A DNA stretch of 52,592 bases from Acidobacteriota bacterium (GTDB lineage: Bacteria > Acidobacteriota > Vicinamibacteria > Vicinamibacterales > CAVVIG01): assembly GCA_017883165.1 (NCBI GenBank), contig JADGOC010000009.1, positions 1 through 52,592 on the forward strand. Direction: 5' to 3'. Made by a program: the position numbers and the translations under genes. The notes beneath the pieces are model-generated. The model did no database searches, had not been told where the DNA came from, and saw only the letters and a program-made list of their open reading frames with translations. Shown here piece after piece: positions 36,387-45,347 of this stretch. The stretch's first letter is position 1. Every line of letters begins with the position of its first letter.

Positions 36387-37592
36387 GTGGAGTGGGTCTA
36401 TCTACGTGCGGGTGCAGGGTGCGGGGTGCTGCGTGTACCGTGCGTGTGCCGGGTGCTGGGTGCCTGGTGCCTGTTCGGCGCAGTCGTGCTTGCGCAGACG
36501 CCGGTCCGCCCGGCGCCGCAGCGTCCGGGGCAGATGCCGACGTTGCCGCTGACGCAGCTCGACGATCGCGCGCTGGCCGCCGATCTCGACAACCGCGCGT
36601 TCACGCTGACCTTCGCGCAGCCGGTGCCGATCAAGGATCTGCTCCTGTTGCTCGTCCGCGGCACGAGCCTGAGCGTCATTCCCGACCCCGCGATCGGCGG
36701 ATCCTTCATCGGCGAGCTGAAGACCGTCACGGTGCGTCAGGCGCTGTCGCTCATTCTCCCGCCACTCGGACTCGACTACGGTCTGGACGGCGGGTTCATC
36801 CGCGTGTTCAAGCGGCAGCCGGAAACGCGGCTCTTCGACATCAACTACGTCGCGACGCAGCGAAACGCCGACGCCGTGATCGGCACCACCGGCATCTCCC
36901 GCGACGCGCCGTTCGCGCGCGTCTCGAGCGCGACGTCGACGGACCTGTTCGCCGATCTCACCAAAGGCGTGCAGACCCTGTTGTCCGACCACGCCGTGTT
37001 CAACGTCGATCGCAAGGCCGGGCTCCTGCAGGTCACCGATTTTCCCGAGCGCCTCGATCGCATCGGCGTCTATCTCGACGCGGTGCACGACCGTGTGCAC
37101 CGTGAAGTGCAGATCGACGCCCGCGTCGTCGAAGTGGAATTGACCGACGAGACAGCGACGACGCTCGACTGGACGGCGCTGTCGCAGGCGCGCGATCTGA
37201 CGAAGGTGATGGCGGCGCTCAGCGCGCAGGGGAAGGTGACGATCCTCGCGAGCCCGCGTCTGCTCGCGCTCAACAACGAGCCGGCGATCGTCAAGACCGA
37301 CAGCTTCACGTTGAGCGTCACGCCCCAGATCGCGACCGACGCGGTGATCATGCTCAGCCTCAGCCCGATTCTCTCGACGCCCGCGCTGAATGCGTCCGAC
37401 ACGCTCGCGCGCGTCGGCGACGGCCAGACGATCGTGATCTCCGGCCTGTCTCGAGAGCGCGAAATCAAGGAGCGGAAGAACGCGGGCATCAAAGGCGGCT
37501 GGTTCGGGCGTGCGACGGTGGTGACCAAGAAACGCGTCGAGCTGGTGATCCTGCTGACGCCCAAGATTCTGACGCCGGCGGCGTCGAGCTAA
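36387..37592 (+). CDS. MshL/PilQ-like secretin
   Basis: Outer-membrane secretin of a MSHA-like or type IV pilus system, 401 residues. An STN/N0-like domain comes first (TLTFAQPVPIKDLLLLLVRG and SLSVIPDPAIGGSF), then an N1-like domain around HAVFNVDRKAGLLQVTDFPE. The secretin core has VTILASPRLLALNNEPAIVK, TPQIATDAVIMLSLSPIL, the DGQTIVISGLSRE motif and the C-terminal KKRVELVILLTPKIL. It is shorter than most PilQ proteins and fits MshL. Its signal peptide region is encoded by a GGGTGC-type simple repeat (36405-36478), so the true start is uncertain. It is followed five bases later by the AAA ATPase gene. Confidence 0.88.
   Translation: MEWVYLRAGAGCGVLRVPCVCRVLGAWCLFGAVVLAQTPVRPAPQRPGQMPTLPLTQLDDRALAADLDNRAFTLTFAQPVPIKDLLLLLVRGTSLSVIPDPAIGGSFIGELKTVTVRQALSLILPPLGLDYGLDGGFIRVFKRQPETRLFDINYVATQRNADAVIGTTGISRDAPFARVSSATSTDLFADLTKGVQTLLSDHAVFNVDRKAGLLQVTDFPERLDRIGVYLDAVHDRVHREVQIDARVVEVELTDETATTLDWTALSQARDLTKVMAALSAQGKVTILASPRLLALNNEPAIVKTDSFTLSVTPQIATDAVIMLSLSPILSTPALNASDTLARVGDGQTIVISGLSREREIKERKNAGIKGGWFGRATVVTKKRVELVILLTPKILTPAASS
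36405..36478. repeat. GGGTGC-type simple repeat forming the secretin signal region
   Basis: Degenerate copies of GGGTGC/GGTGCC run through this stretch (for example GCGGGTGCAGGGTGCGGGGT and CGGGTGCTGGGTGCCTGGTG). Codon use here (Cys, Val, Arg, Leu, Gly) departs strongly from the neighbouring coding DNA. In frame it reads as a Cys-rich hydrophobic segment before VVLAQTP. Confidence 0.65.
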
Positions 37593-37596
37593 GTTT

Positions 37597-39051
37597 ATGT
37601 ACGAACAATATTACGGATTCGCCGAGAAGCCGTTCAGCCTCACACCGGATCCGAAGTATCTCTACCGGAGCCAGCCGCACGCCGATGCGTTCGACCTGCT
37701 GCAGTACGCCATCCGCCGGCGCGAAGGCTTCGTCGTCGTCACCGGCGACATCGGGACGGGCAAGACGACGCTCTGCCGGGCGCTCCTCGAGGAGATCGAT
37801 CGGACGACGTTCACGGCGCTGGTGCTGAATCCGTTTCTATCTGAGGAGGATCTGCTCAAGCGGATTCTGCAGGACTTCGGCGTCATCTCACGCGACGAGT
37901 TCAAGGCGGGGCGGCTGGCGCGCATCTCCAAGCAGGAGCTGATCGACGCGCTCTACGATTTCCTGCTGGGTCTCATCCCGCTCAAAGCGAGCGCTGTGTT
38001 GATTATTGATGAAGCGCAGAACCTGCCCTTGCCGGTGCTCGAGCAGATCCGGATCCTCTCGAATCTCGAGACCGACAAAGAGAAGCTGCTGCAGATCATC
38101 CTCGTCGGCCAGCTCAATCTCGGGACGTTGCTGCGATCGCCCGAGCTGCGCCAGCTCGATCAGCGCGTGTCGATTCGGTATCAACTCGAACCGCTCGATC
38201 CGGAAGCGGTCGCCGCGTACGTCGCGCACCGGTTGACGATTGCCGGCGGATCCGCGTCGGTCGCGTTCACGGCGCAGGCGCTCGTCGAGGTGCATCGCCT
38301 GTCGGGAGGAATTCCGCGTCTCATCAACCTCATTTGCGATCGCGCGCTCCTCGCGGGCTACTCGGTGCGCACCAACCGGATCACGCCGGACATGGTCGTG
38401 CACGCGGCCAAGAGCCTTGACCTGCAATCGCCGGCGGCGCGGAGCTGGTTCGGCGTGCCGCGGCTGACGTGGCGCGCGTCGCTTCTCGCGAGCGCGGCCG
38501 TCGCGCTGTTTGCATCGGCGATGGCGGTGAGCGCGACGACGATTCTCTACCAGCGGTTTGCTCCCGGAACGTTCGCGGCACAGCTGGAGGCCAGTTCGCC
38601 GGCGGCGCGCGGCCCGCAGGCCGATGCGCGGTCCGCGAACGGGATCACGCCGGCGCACGATCCGCTGACGCCGTCCGCCGAGCCGGTCGATCGCCAGCTC
38701 CCCTCGGACGCGGCGCTGACGATTCTCATCGGGTCGTACCCGGTCTCCGGGCCGGACGATGTGCGCGTGACGAGCAGCAGCGCCATCCGCGCGGTGACCG
38801 AGTGGCTGGAGGCGTCGGGCTTCCCCGTGTACTACGCCGAGGTCGATCTCGGCGAGCGCGGCCGCTGGCGGCGCGTGCTCGCGGGGGCATACACTGATCC
38901 TGAAGCGGCGCGCGCCGACGCGGCGCGGCTCAAGACCAGCGTGGCCGGAGCCGACGCGCGGATCGTGTCTGCGGGAATGGCGATGGGACTGGTCGCCGCT
39001 TCCTCGCACGAGCCGGATCCGGTCGTGCGCCGCTCTGGAATCGAACCGTGA
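37597..39051 (+). CDS. ExeA/MshM-like AAA ATPase with C-terminal SPOR domain
   Basis: A 484-residue inner-membrane ATPase of the GspA/MshM family. It opens with the family's MYEQYYGFAEKPFSLTPDPK. Walker A is GDIGTGKTT (near residue 49), Walker B is VLIIDEAQN (near 135), and the sensor/arginine region SGGIPRLINLICDRALL follows. A membrane helix (about 290-315) separates a periplasmic part ending in a SPOR-like domain (LTILIGSYPV and GFPVYYAEVDLGERGRWRRV). Homologues help insert or assemble secretins using peptidoglycan contacts. The start ATG lies five bases after the secretin stop, and the TPR gene overlaps its end as ATGA-like coupling (four bases). Confidence 0.9.
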   Translation: MYEQYYGFAEKPFSLTPDPKYLYRSQPHADAFDLLQYAIRRREGFVVVTGDIGTGKTTLCRALLEEIDRTTFTALVLNPFLSEEDLLKRILQDFGVISRDEFKAGRLARISKQELIDALYDFLLGLIPLKASAVLIIDEAQNLPLPVLEQIRILSNLETDKEKLLQIILVGQLNLGTLLRSPELRQLDQRVSIRYQLEPLDPEAVAAYVAHRLTIAGGSASVAFTAQALVEVHRLSGGIPRLINLICDRALLAGYSVRTNRITPDMVVHAAKSLDLQSPAARSWFGVPRLTWRASLLASAAVALFASAMAVSATTILYQRFAPGTFAAQLEASSPAARGPQADARSANGITPAHDPLTPSAEPVDRQLPSDAALTILIGSYPVSGPDDVRVTSSSAIRAVTEWLEASGFPVYYAEVDLGERGRWRRVLAGAYTDPEAARADAARLKTSVAGADARIVSAGMAMGLVAASSHEPDPVVRRSGIEP

Positions 39052-40490
39052 GTCTGATCCTGGACGCGCTTCGGCGCCGTAAGTCCGATCACGACGACCA
39101 GCCGGCGGGAGGCAGAAGCGCTCGCGCCGACGCGGTGCTGACGATGCTCGGCTATCGGCGGCAACGCGATCAGGGGCGGCCGCCGCTGAAGACGCTGGCG
39201 ATCTATGGCGCCGGCGCCGTGGCGGTCGGTTTTCTGGGGCTGTGGGCGTTGGTCACGATACTGGCGCCCCCGGCGTCGTCAACGTCGCCGCTCGCGCAGC
39301 CGGTTCGGCAGGTCGCCGCACGTCGGCTGACGCCAACACCCGCGCCGCTGCGACCCGCGACACCGGCGCCGCCGCGGCCCGCGACACCGACGCCCACGCC
39401 GCTCGTGGCGCGTCCGTCTGCCACGCCGCCGCCGCGATCGACTCCGTCAGTTCCTCCAGCGTCAGCGGCGATCGTGCGCGCGTCGCCGATGCCTCTGGCG
39501 ACGCTGCCTCCGTCGCCCAAACCGACGCCGGCATTGTCACCGCCGCCGAGGCCGACGCCCATCGAGACGCCGACATTGCCGAGCGCGACAGCTGTGCCGC
39601 CGTCACCATCGCCGCGGTCGCCGGCGACGGTGGCGAGAACACCCACGGCGTCGCCGGCGCCGCTCCTGCGGGCGACGACACCGACGCCCGCGCCGAGCGC
39701 CGTGCGACCGACTCCGTCTCCGATCGCGCGCGCCGCGACGCCGACGCCTGTGCCTCGTGCGGCGACATCGCCGCCGAACGTGCGCTCGACGCCTGTGCCT
39801 CGTGCGGCAGCATCGCCGCCGGACGTGCGCACGTCGCCGGCGCCGCGACGCGCGGCGGCGCCCGCGCCCACGCCGAGTCCATCACCGGCCGCGCCGCCCT
39901 CGGTCCCGGTGACGGCGGACCATTTCGGTCTCGCCGTCTACTATCAGCGCGTCGGCGACTTCGACAACGCGCTCGCGCAATACCGGCTGCTGCTCGAACA
40001 GAACGACGCGAGCGCCGAGGTCCACAACAATCTGGGCCTGCTGTATCAGGATCACGCGCAGTACGACGAGGCGGTGAAGCAGTTTCAACGGGCGATCGTG
40101 CTCGAGCCGAAATACGTCAGGGCGCACAACAATCTCGGCGTCGCTTTCATGCGTGGCGGACAGATGGATCAGGCGGCGGCTGAATTCCGTGTCGCGCTCG
40201 TCTCCGACCCGCGTAACGTCGAGTCGATGGTCAATCTGGCGCTCGTGCAGAAGGCGGCCGGCCGTCTGGCCGACGCGCGCGATCTGCTGCGGCGCGCCGT
40301 CGAGATCGATCCGCGCAACGCGGGCTCCCACTACAACCTGGCGGTCGTCGCCGACGAGAGCGGCGACAAGGCGACGGCGGTCGAGCATTACCGCACGTTT
40401 CTGAAGCTCGGGACCGTGACGCACGGCGAGCTCGCCGCGCAAGTGCGTGCCCGGCTCGCGTCGCTGGAGGGGGTCGGGAGCCTTTTGTAG
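39048..40490 (+). CDS. MshN/GspB-like TPR protein with Pro/Thr-rich stalk
   Basis: A 480-residue protein. The N-terminus [14 protein letters not shown] is the GspB/MshN-type cytoplasmic lead, followed by a membrane helix ([13 protein letters not shown] region, near 55-70). Residues about 85-290 are an extended Pro/Thr/Ala/Arg stalk with repeats such as [17 protein letters not shown] and [15 protein letters not shown]. The C-terminal ~180 residues contain TPR repeats ([60 protein letters not shown]). The last residues and the TAG stop are supplied by a palindromic repeat (40469-40561), so the native C-terminus may have been longer. Confidence 0.88.
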   Translation: MSLILDALRRRKSDHDDQPAGGRSARADAVLTMLGYRRQRDQGRPPLKTLAIYGAGAVAVGFLGLWALVTILAPPASSTSPLAQPVRQVAARRLTPTPAPLRPATPAPPRPATPTPTPLVARPSATPPPRSTPSVPPASAAIVRASPMPLATLPPSPKPTPALSPPPRPTPIETPTLPSATAVPPSPSPRSPATVARTPTASPAPLLRATTPTPAPSAVRPTPSPIARAATPTPVPRAATSPPNVRSTPVPRAAASPPDVRTSPAPRRAAAPAPTPSPSPAAPPSVPVTADHFGLAVYYQRVGDFDNALAQYRLLLEQNDASAEVHNNLGLLYQDHAQYDEAVKQFQRAIVLEPKYVRAHNNLGVAFMRGGQMDQAAAEFRVALVSDPRNVESMVNLALVQKAAGRLADARDLLRRAVEIDPRNAGSHYNLAVVADESGDKATAVEHYRTFLKLGTVTHGELAAQVRARLASLEGVGSLL

Positions 40491-40561
40491 TTTTTGCCAC
40501 CCTCCGTACGGTTTGCCATGCCAACAACGGTGGCAAAAACTGCAAAAGGCTCCCGACCCCC
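40469..40561. repeat. Palindromic repeat element, copy 2, at the TPR gene stop
   Basis: Arms 40469-40501 and 40529-40561 are 33-base inverted repeats with one mismatch around a 27-base loop. The outer 23 bases match copy 1 at 1418-1489 apart from that one substitution. The mismatch is T40488 facing G40542; it turns the consensus CAG into TAG, which is the stop codon of the TPR gene. The right arm ends 12 bases before the acs start codon, so the hairpin would sit in the acs leader or act as a terminator. Confidence 0.85.
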
Positions 40562-40573
40562 TATACTGTCCGC

Positions 40574-42535
40574 ATGGCCGACGAAAAGCCTGCTGAGATC
40601 GACGATCTTCTCCGCGAACACCGCACGTTCTCTGCATCATCCGAATTCAAAGCCCACGCGCTCGTCCGCGACGAATCGATCTACGCCGAGGCGGACCGCG
40701 ATCCGGAAGCGTTCTGGGCGCGCTTCGCCGATGAGCTTGAATGGTCGCGCCGCTGGGATCGCGTGCTCGACTGGCAACCGCCCCACGCCAAGTGGTTCGT
40801 CGGCGGCACCCTCAACGTCAGCGTCAACTGTCTCGACCGCCACCTCCGCGGCCCGCGGCGCAACAAGGCCGCGCTCATCTGGGAAGGCGAACCGGGCGAT
40901 CGCCGCACGCTCACCTACTTCGATCTCTTTCGCGACGTCTCCGCGTTCGCCAACGTCCTCAAGTCGCTCGGCATCACCAAAGGCGACCGGGTCGCGATCT
41001 ACCTGCCGCTCATTCCCGAGCTCGCGATTGCGATGCTCGCCTGCACGCGCATCGGCGCCGTCCACAGCGTCGTGTTCGGTGGCTTCAGCGCCGACTCGCT
41101 GCGCGACCGCATCAACGACCAGAACGCGCGGCTGCTCATCACCGCCGACGGCGGCTATCGACGCGGGCAGATCGTCCCGCTCAAACAGGTGGCCGACGAG
41201 GCGCTCGCCGGCGCCCCCTCGATCGAAAACGTCATCGTCGTCCAACGCGGCGCCGGGCCGATACCGGTGCACATTCAGGAGGGACGAGACCACTGGTACC
41301 ACCGCTTGATGCAGGACGCGCCCCTCACATGCGAACCGGAGCCGATGGACTCGGAGGACATGCTCTACATCCTCTACACGTCGGGCACGACCGGAAAACC
41401 CAAGGGCATCGTCCACACGACGGGCGGGTACCTTGTCGGCGCCTATGCGACGACCAAGCTCGTGTTCGATCTGCACGAGGAAGATGTCTATTGGTGCACG
41501 GCCGACATCGGATGGGTCACCGGACACAGCTATGTTGTCTACGGGCCGCTCGCCAACGGCGCCACCGTGCTGATGTACGAGGGCGCCCCCGACTGGCCGC
41601 AGAAGGATCGCTTCTGGTCGCTCGTCGAGCGCCACGGCGTGACGATCCTCTACACGGCGCCGACCGCCATCCGCGCGTTCATGCGCTGGGGCACCGAATG
41701 GCCGAAGCGCCACGATCTCTCGTCGCTGCGTCTCCTAGGCAGCGTCGGCGAGCCAATCAACCCCGAAGCGTGGGTGTGGTACTACCACTTCATCGGCGCC
41801 GACAGATGTCCCGTCGTCGACACCTGGTGGCAAACCGAAACGGGCGCCATCATGATCACGCCGCTTCCGGGCGTGACGACGCTCAAGCCGGGATCCGCCA
41901 CGCGGCCGTTCCCCGGCATCGCCGCCGAGATTCTGACGGAGGCGGGCGACAGAGTTGACGTCGGCGGCGGGCTGCTCGCGCTGACGCGTCCGTGGCCCTC
42001 GATGCTCCGCGGCATCTACGGCGATCCGGATCGCTATGTGAGGCAGTACTGGAACAAGTGGGGACCCGGCGTCTACGTCACGGGCGACGGCGCCAAGCGC
42101 GACGCCGACGGCTTCTTCTGGCTCCTCGGCCGCGTCGACGACGTGATCAACGTCGCCGGGCACCGTCTGGGGACGATGGAAGTCGAGAGCGCGCTCGTCG
42201 ATCACCCGAGCGTCGCGGAAGCGGCGGTCGTCGGCCGTGCGCATGAGCTCAAAGGACAGGCGATCGCCGCGTTCGTCACGCTCAAGGACGGCACCACGTG
42301 GACCAAGGATCTCGGCGACGAACTGAAGGAACACGTCGTCAGGAAGATCGGCGCGATCGCCCGGCCGGACGATATTCTCTTCACCGCCGATCTGCCGAAG
42401 ACGCGCTCGGGAAAAATCATGCGGCGCCTGCTTCGCGACATCGCCGAAGGGAAGGCCCTCGGTGACACGACGACGCTCGCCGATCCCGGCGTCGTCGCGA
42501 AGCTGAAGGAAACCTACGAGGACGAGTACGGGTAG
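40574..42535 (+). CDS. acs: Acetyl-CoA synthetase (AMP-forming)
   Basis: Activates acetate to acetyl-CoA through acetyl-AMP. At 653 residues it is full length. Key blocks are the ATP-binding [20 protein letters not shown] (near 265), [18 protein letters not shown], the acetate-pocket Trp in [19 protein letters not shown], the hinge [19 protein letters not shown], and the C-terminal [14 protein letters not shown] with the lysine acetylated in other Acs enzymes. It lies 12 bases after a palindromic repeat and interrupts a pilus gene set, with which it has no clear functional tie. The convergent GGDEF gene ends directly at its stop codon. Confidence 0.97.
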   Translation: MADEKPAEIDDLLREHRTFSASSEFKAHALVRDESIYAEADRDPEAFWARFADELEWSRRWDRVLDWQPPHAKWFVGGTLNVSVNCLDRHLRGPRRNKAALIWEGEPGDRRTLTYFDLFRDVSAFANVLKSLGITKGDRVAIYLPLIPELAIAMLACTRIGAVHSVVFGGFSADSLRDRINDQNARLLITADGGYRRGQIVPLKQVADEALAGAPSIENVIVVQRGAGPIPVHIQEGRDHWYHRLMQDAPLTCEPEPMDSEDMLYILYTSGTTGKPKGIVHTTGGYLVGAYATTKLVFDLHEEDVYWCTADIGWVTGHSYVVYGPLANGATVLMYEGAPDWPQKDRFWSLVERHGVTILYTAPTAIRAFMRWGTEWPKRHDLSSLRLLGSVGEPINPEAWVWYYHFIGADRCPVVDTWWQTETGAIMITPLPGVTTLKPGSATRPFPGIAAEILTEAGDRVDVGGGLLALTRPWPSMLRGIYGDPDRYVRQYWNKWGPGVYVTGDGAKRDADGFFWLLGRVDDVINVAGHRLGTMEVESALVDHPSVAEAAVVGRAHELKGQAIAAFVTLKDGTTWTKDLGDELKEHVVRKIGAIARPDDILFTADLPKTRSGKIMRRLLRDIAEGKALGDTTTLADPGVVAKLKETYEDEYG

Positions 42536-43558
42536 CTACGCGCTCGGGGCGGGGCGCTGCGGCTGCACGCCCGAATAGCCGTCGATGCGCCTTACGCGAT
42601 TTCGACCGTCCTGTTTGGCGCCCTCGACCGCGGCCTCCGCGTCGGCTATCAGCCGCTCGGGATCGACCACGTCGCCGACCGCCACCTTCAGGTTCACCAC
42701 GGCCGCGCTCAGTGTCACCGCGACCGTCCGGTCGTCGCGGTGATCCTTGAACTCGAGCCGTTCTTCCACCGTCTTCCGGACGCGCTCGGCGAGTTCGGCC
42801 GCGTTGTCCGAATCGGTGCGCGTGAGCAAGACGACGATGGAATCTTCGGAGTGGCGCGCGACCCAGTCATGCTGCCGGAAATAGGTCCGCAGCGTGATCC
42901 CGAGGCGCTCGAGAATCTTGTCGCCGACGCCGTAGCCGTGCTCCTTGTTGATCTCCGACAGACGATCGACGTCGAATAAAATCAGCGAGACGTCGTAACC
43001 GAACCTGCCCGCGCGCTCCAGCTCCTTCTCGAGCACGGCTTGAAACATCGGCCGCGTGTACAGCGTCGTCAGGCGATCGACGATCGCGGTGTCGCTCGGC
43101 TCGAGCTGGGCGAGCTCGGTGTAGGCGCCAAGCAGGTCGAACGACCCGCGCCGCACGAGCTGCGCGACGAGCGGCCACGGCTCACTCGTGGCGCCGAACG
43201 TCTCATCCACCGCCAGTTCGTCGACCACCGTCCGCTCGGTCAGATACGCGAAGGTGAAGAGGCGTTCCATCGAGAGCCCGCGTTCCAGCACGATGCGGTG
43301 AAGATCGGCGACGAGACCGCTGCGCGGCTCGAGCCGCCCGTCGCGCACGGCGACGGCCAGGAGCTCCACGAGCAGATGTCCCACACGGTTGCAGAACTCC
43401 GCATCGAGCGTTTCGGCGCCGCTGAAGGGAAAGATCGCGACCGTGTCGGCGGTGATGGCGTCGACGCGCTCGAGCAGCACGCCGGAGATCTGCTGCCGCA
43501 GGTCGTGCTGCGCGTGGCCGCCTTCTTCGTCGCCAAATGCGGGATCGTTCGACTCCAT
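42536..43558 (-). CDS. GGDEF-domain protein with degenerate active site
   Basis: A 340-residue cytoplasmic protein. The N-terminal ~155 residues are helical and unrecognised. The C-terminal GGDEF fold begins LTTLYTRPMFQAVLEKELER, with LILFDVDRLSEINKEHGYGVG near residue 190. At the catalytic position the sequence is RHSEDSIVVLL instead of RxGGDEF, so diguanylate cyclase activity is unlikely and there is no RxxD inhibitory site. It may act as a GTP or effector sensor. It sits between acs and the PilM-like gene, transcribed away from the latter, which makes pilus regulation a reasonable guess only. Confidence 0.85.
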   Translation of the reverse strand: MESNDPAFGDEEGGHAQHDLRQQISGVLLERVDAITADTVAIFPFSGAETLDAEFCNRVGHLLVELLAVAVRDGRLEPRSGLVADLHRIVLERGLSMERLFTFAYLTERTVVDELAVDETFGATSEPWPLVAQLVRRGSFDLLGAYTELAQLEPSDTAIVDRLTTLYTRPMFQAVLEKELERAGRFGYDVSLILFDVDRLSEINKEHGYGVGDKILERLGITLRTYFRQHDWVARHSEDSIVVLLTRTDSDNAAELAERVRKTVEERLEFKDHRDDRTVAVTLSAAVVNLKVAVGDVVDPERLIADAEAAVEGAKQDGRNRVRRIDGYSGVQPQRPAPSA

Positions 43559-43706
43559 TGTCCGGATAGCACATGTTCACTCAACCGCCCGGCCGACGCA
43601 AGCGCGCAGCGCCTCATCCCGAGCAGTGCATTTCCGTGCAACGCCGTGCGGCCGACAGGCGCCTCGCTACCGACCGCGGCGTCCCGAACCGAAAGAAGGG
43701 CAGGAG

Positions 43707-45191
43707 TTGTGTACCAACCTCGGCATCGAAGTCTCGTCGCTCGCCTGCCGCATCGTCGACATTGAGCGGAGCTCCCGGTGGGGATCGTCGGGCCCGTCGG
43801 GCTCGTCGGCGCGTGATACCCGAGTCCGCTCGTTTGCCGATTTGCCGCTGACGAGTCTGGAGACGACACGGACGCTCGCGTCGCTTCGTGGACGTCAGGC
43901 AGCGGTCGTCGTCTGGAACGCGTGCTGCGCGCATCGCCTGATCCCGGTGGCCGACGGCCGCTACGAGACGATGCGTGCCGAGGCGGTTTCGGAGTTCGCC
44001 GAGTCGCTGGGTGACGTGCGCGTCGATCGGCGTCACCTGCTCGCGGGCATTGCGCCGGCTGGATCGCCGGTGGAGGGATACGGGCGCCGGCTGGTGATGC
44101 TCGCCGTCGCCGACGCGGCGGCCGTGCGCGCCGTGCTGCGGCCGATTGTCGCCGCCGGCGTGCGCATCCGGTCGGTCGTGACGCCCGCGCTCGCGCTGTT
44201 GTCGCTCGCGCGCACCCGCCGCGCGATGGCGACGCCGGACGCGATCGACGCGTACGTCGCGCTCGAGGAAACGGCGAGCTGCGCCGTGCTCGTGCGGAAC
44301 GGTCTGCTCGTCGCCGCGCGCGACATCGCGTGGGGATATGTCGAGAACGAGGCTGGGCGGCTGCGCCCGCGCCTGGATCTCGCGGCGCGGCTGGCCGACG
44401 AGCTCGCCGCGCTCTTCGGCGCCGCCAGCGCTCCGGTGCGGCAAGTCTGCATCTGCGGCGGCCTCGCGGATCTGCGGTCGACGACGATGCCGCTGATGGA
44501 GCGGCTCGACGTCGAGGTCGAGACGCTCGACTCGCTGTTTGCGATCGATGCCGCGCATCTGCCGGAGCCAGCCGACGCGTTTCGCGAGCGCGCGTCGGCG
44601 CTGCGATTGGCGTGGGCGGTGGCGGCCGATCGACGGGCGCCGATCAACCTGCTGCGCGACGCGCAGCGTCGATCGACGAACACCAGGCTCGCGCGCGCGG
44701 CTGTCATGGCCGGGGTCGCCGCCGGGCTCGGCGGCGCGTGGAGCATCGAGCGGTTCTGGATGCCTTCCCCGGTTGAGACGCCGATCGTGCGATCGATGTC
44801 GCGGCCGCTGCCAGCGCGGCCCTGGCCAGCGCCGACGCGGCCGACACCAAGACCGGCCGTGCCGGTCGCGCAGCCGGAGCTGGCTGAGGCGATCGAACGC
44901 CCGGTGAGAAGCGGCGCGACTCACGGGAAGGAGCCGTTGGAGAAGAAACCGCGCGTCATGCGCGCGGCGGCGCGGCTGCCGGGCGCGGCGCCCGCGCCAT
45001 TTGACGTCGCGTTGGGGACGATCCTGTACGCGCCGAATCGTCAGTTGGCGATCATTGACGGCCGGATCGTGCAATCGGGCGACGATGTGAAGGGCGCGCG
45101 CGTCGTCGACATCACGCCGACACGCGTGCTGTTGCGGGATGCGGACGGCCAGCCAAGGCAGTTATTGCTGAGCGAGGCTGTTGGGAAGTGA
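43707..45191 (+). CDS. PilM/MshI-like actin-fold protein with MshK/GspB-like C-terminus
   Basis: A 494-residue inner-membrane assembly protein. The N-terminal ~300 residues resemble the PilM/GspL-cyto actin fold: TNLGIEVSSLACRIVDIE at the start, DIAWGYVENEAGRLRPRLDL in the middle and a closing VCICGGLADLRSTTMPL. A membrane helix follows (ARAAVMAGVAAGLGGAWSIE), then a Pro-rich stalk. A C-terminal domain, GTILYAPNRQLAIIDGRIV then QSGDDVKGARVVDITPTRV, matches the MshK/GspB/PilP-type pattern. This joins functions usually on two proteins. TTG at 43707 is chosen because AGAAGGG lies about six bases upstream; an open frame extends further but runs over the divergent GGDEF gene. Confidence 0.75.
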   Translation: MCTNLGIEVSSLACRIVDIERSSRWGSSGPSGSSARDTRVRSFADLPLTSLETTRTLASLRGRQAAVVVWNACCAHRLIPVADGRYETMRAEAVSEFAESLGDVRVDRRHLLAGIAPAGSPVEGYGRRLVMLAVADAAAVRAVLRPIVAAGVRIRSVVTPALALLSLARTRRAMATPDAIDAYVALEETASCAVLVRNGLLVAARDIAWGYVENEAGRLRPRLDLAARLADELAALFGAASAPVRQVCICGGLADLRSTTMPLMERLDVEVETLDSLFAIDAAHLPEPADAFRERASALRLAWAVAADRRAPINLLRDAQRRSTNTRLARAAVMAGVAAGLGGAWSIERFWMPSPVETPIVRSMSRPLPARPWPAPTRPTPRPAVPVAQPELAEAIERPVRSGATHGKEPLEKKPRVMRAAARLPGAAPAPFDVALGTILYAPNRQLAIIDGRIVQSGDDVKGARVVDITPTRVLLRDADGQPRQLLLSEAVGK

Positions 45192-45347
45192 GTTGCTGTG
45201 TGGTGGAAGCCAGGACCGAAGCCACAAGATGTAGTGGGTAGGTATGACAATATTGAAATTGGTTGCGATTTCGTATTGATCACTTCCCACCGCGCTCCGT
45301 TAAAATGGTTTTCTCGTTTGTCAGCAACCAGTTAGGGTGAATTCAGG
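45192..45347 (+). promoter_or_regulatory. Gap with possible promoter for the PilB-like gene
   Basis: This 156-base gap is markedly more AT-rich than its surroundings. TTGATC followed after about 19 bases by TAAAAT (45301-45306) could be a sigma-70-type promoter; TTGAAA with a downstream TATTGA is another candidate. AGGG lies in the last bases before the GTG start. No open frame of note is present. Confidence 0.35.

Noticed and set aside
39300-39900. CRISPR-like or tandem-repeat array in the Pro/Thr region
   Set aside because: The repetition is at codon and amino-acid level (Thr-Pro, Arg-Ala-Ala) with irregular spacing and no conserved repeat-spacer pattern; it is a coding stalk.
43389-43706. 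Upstream extension of the PilM-like gene to 43389
   Set aside because: It would overlap the divergent GGDEF gene by about 170 bases and carries no PilM similarity; a ribosome site precedes TTG 43707.
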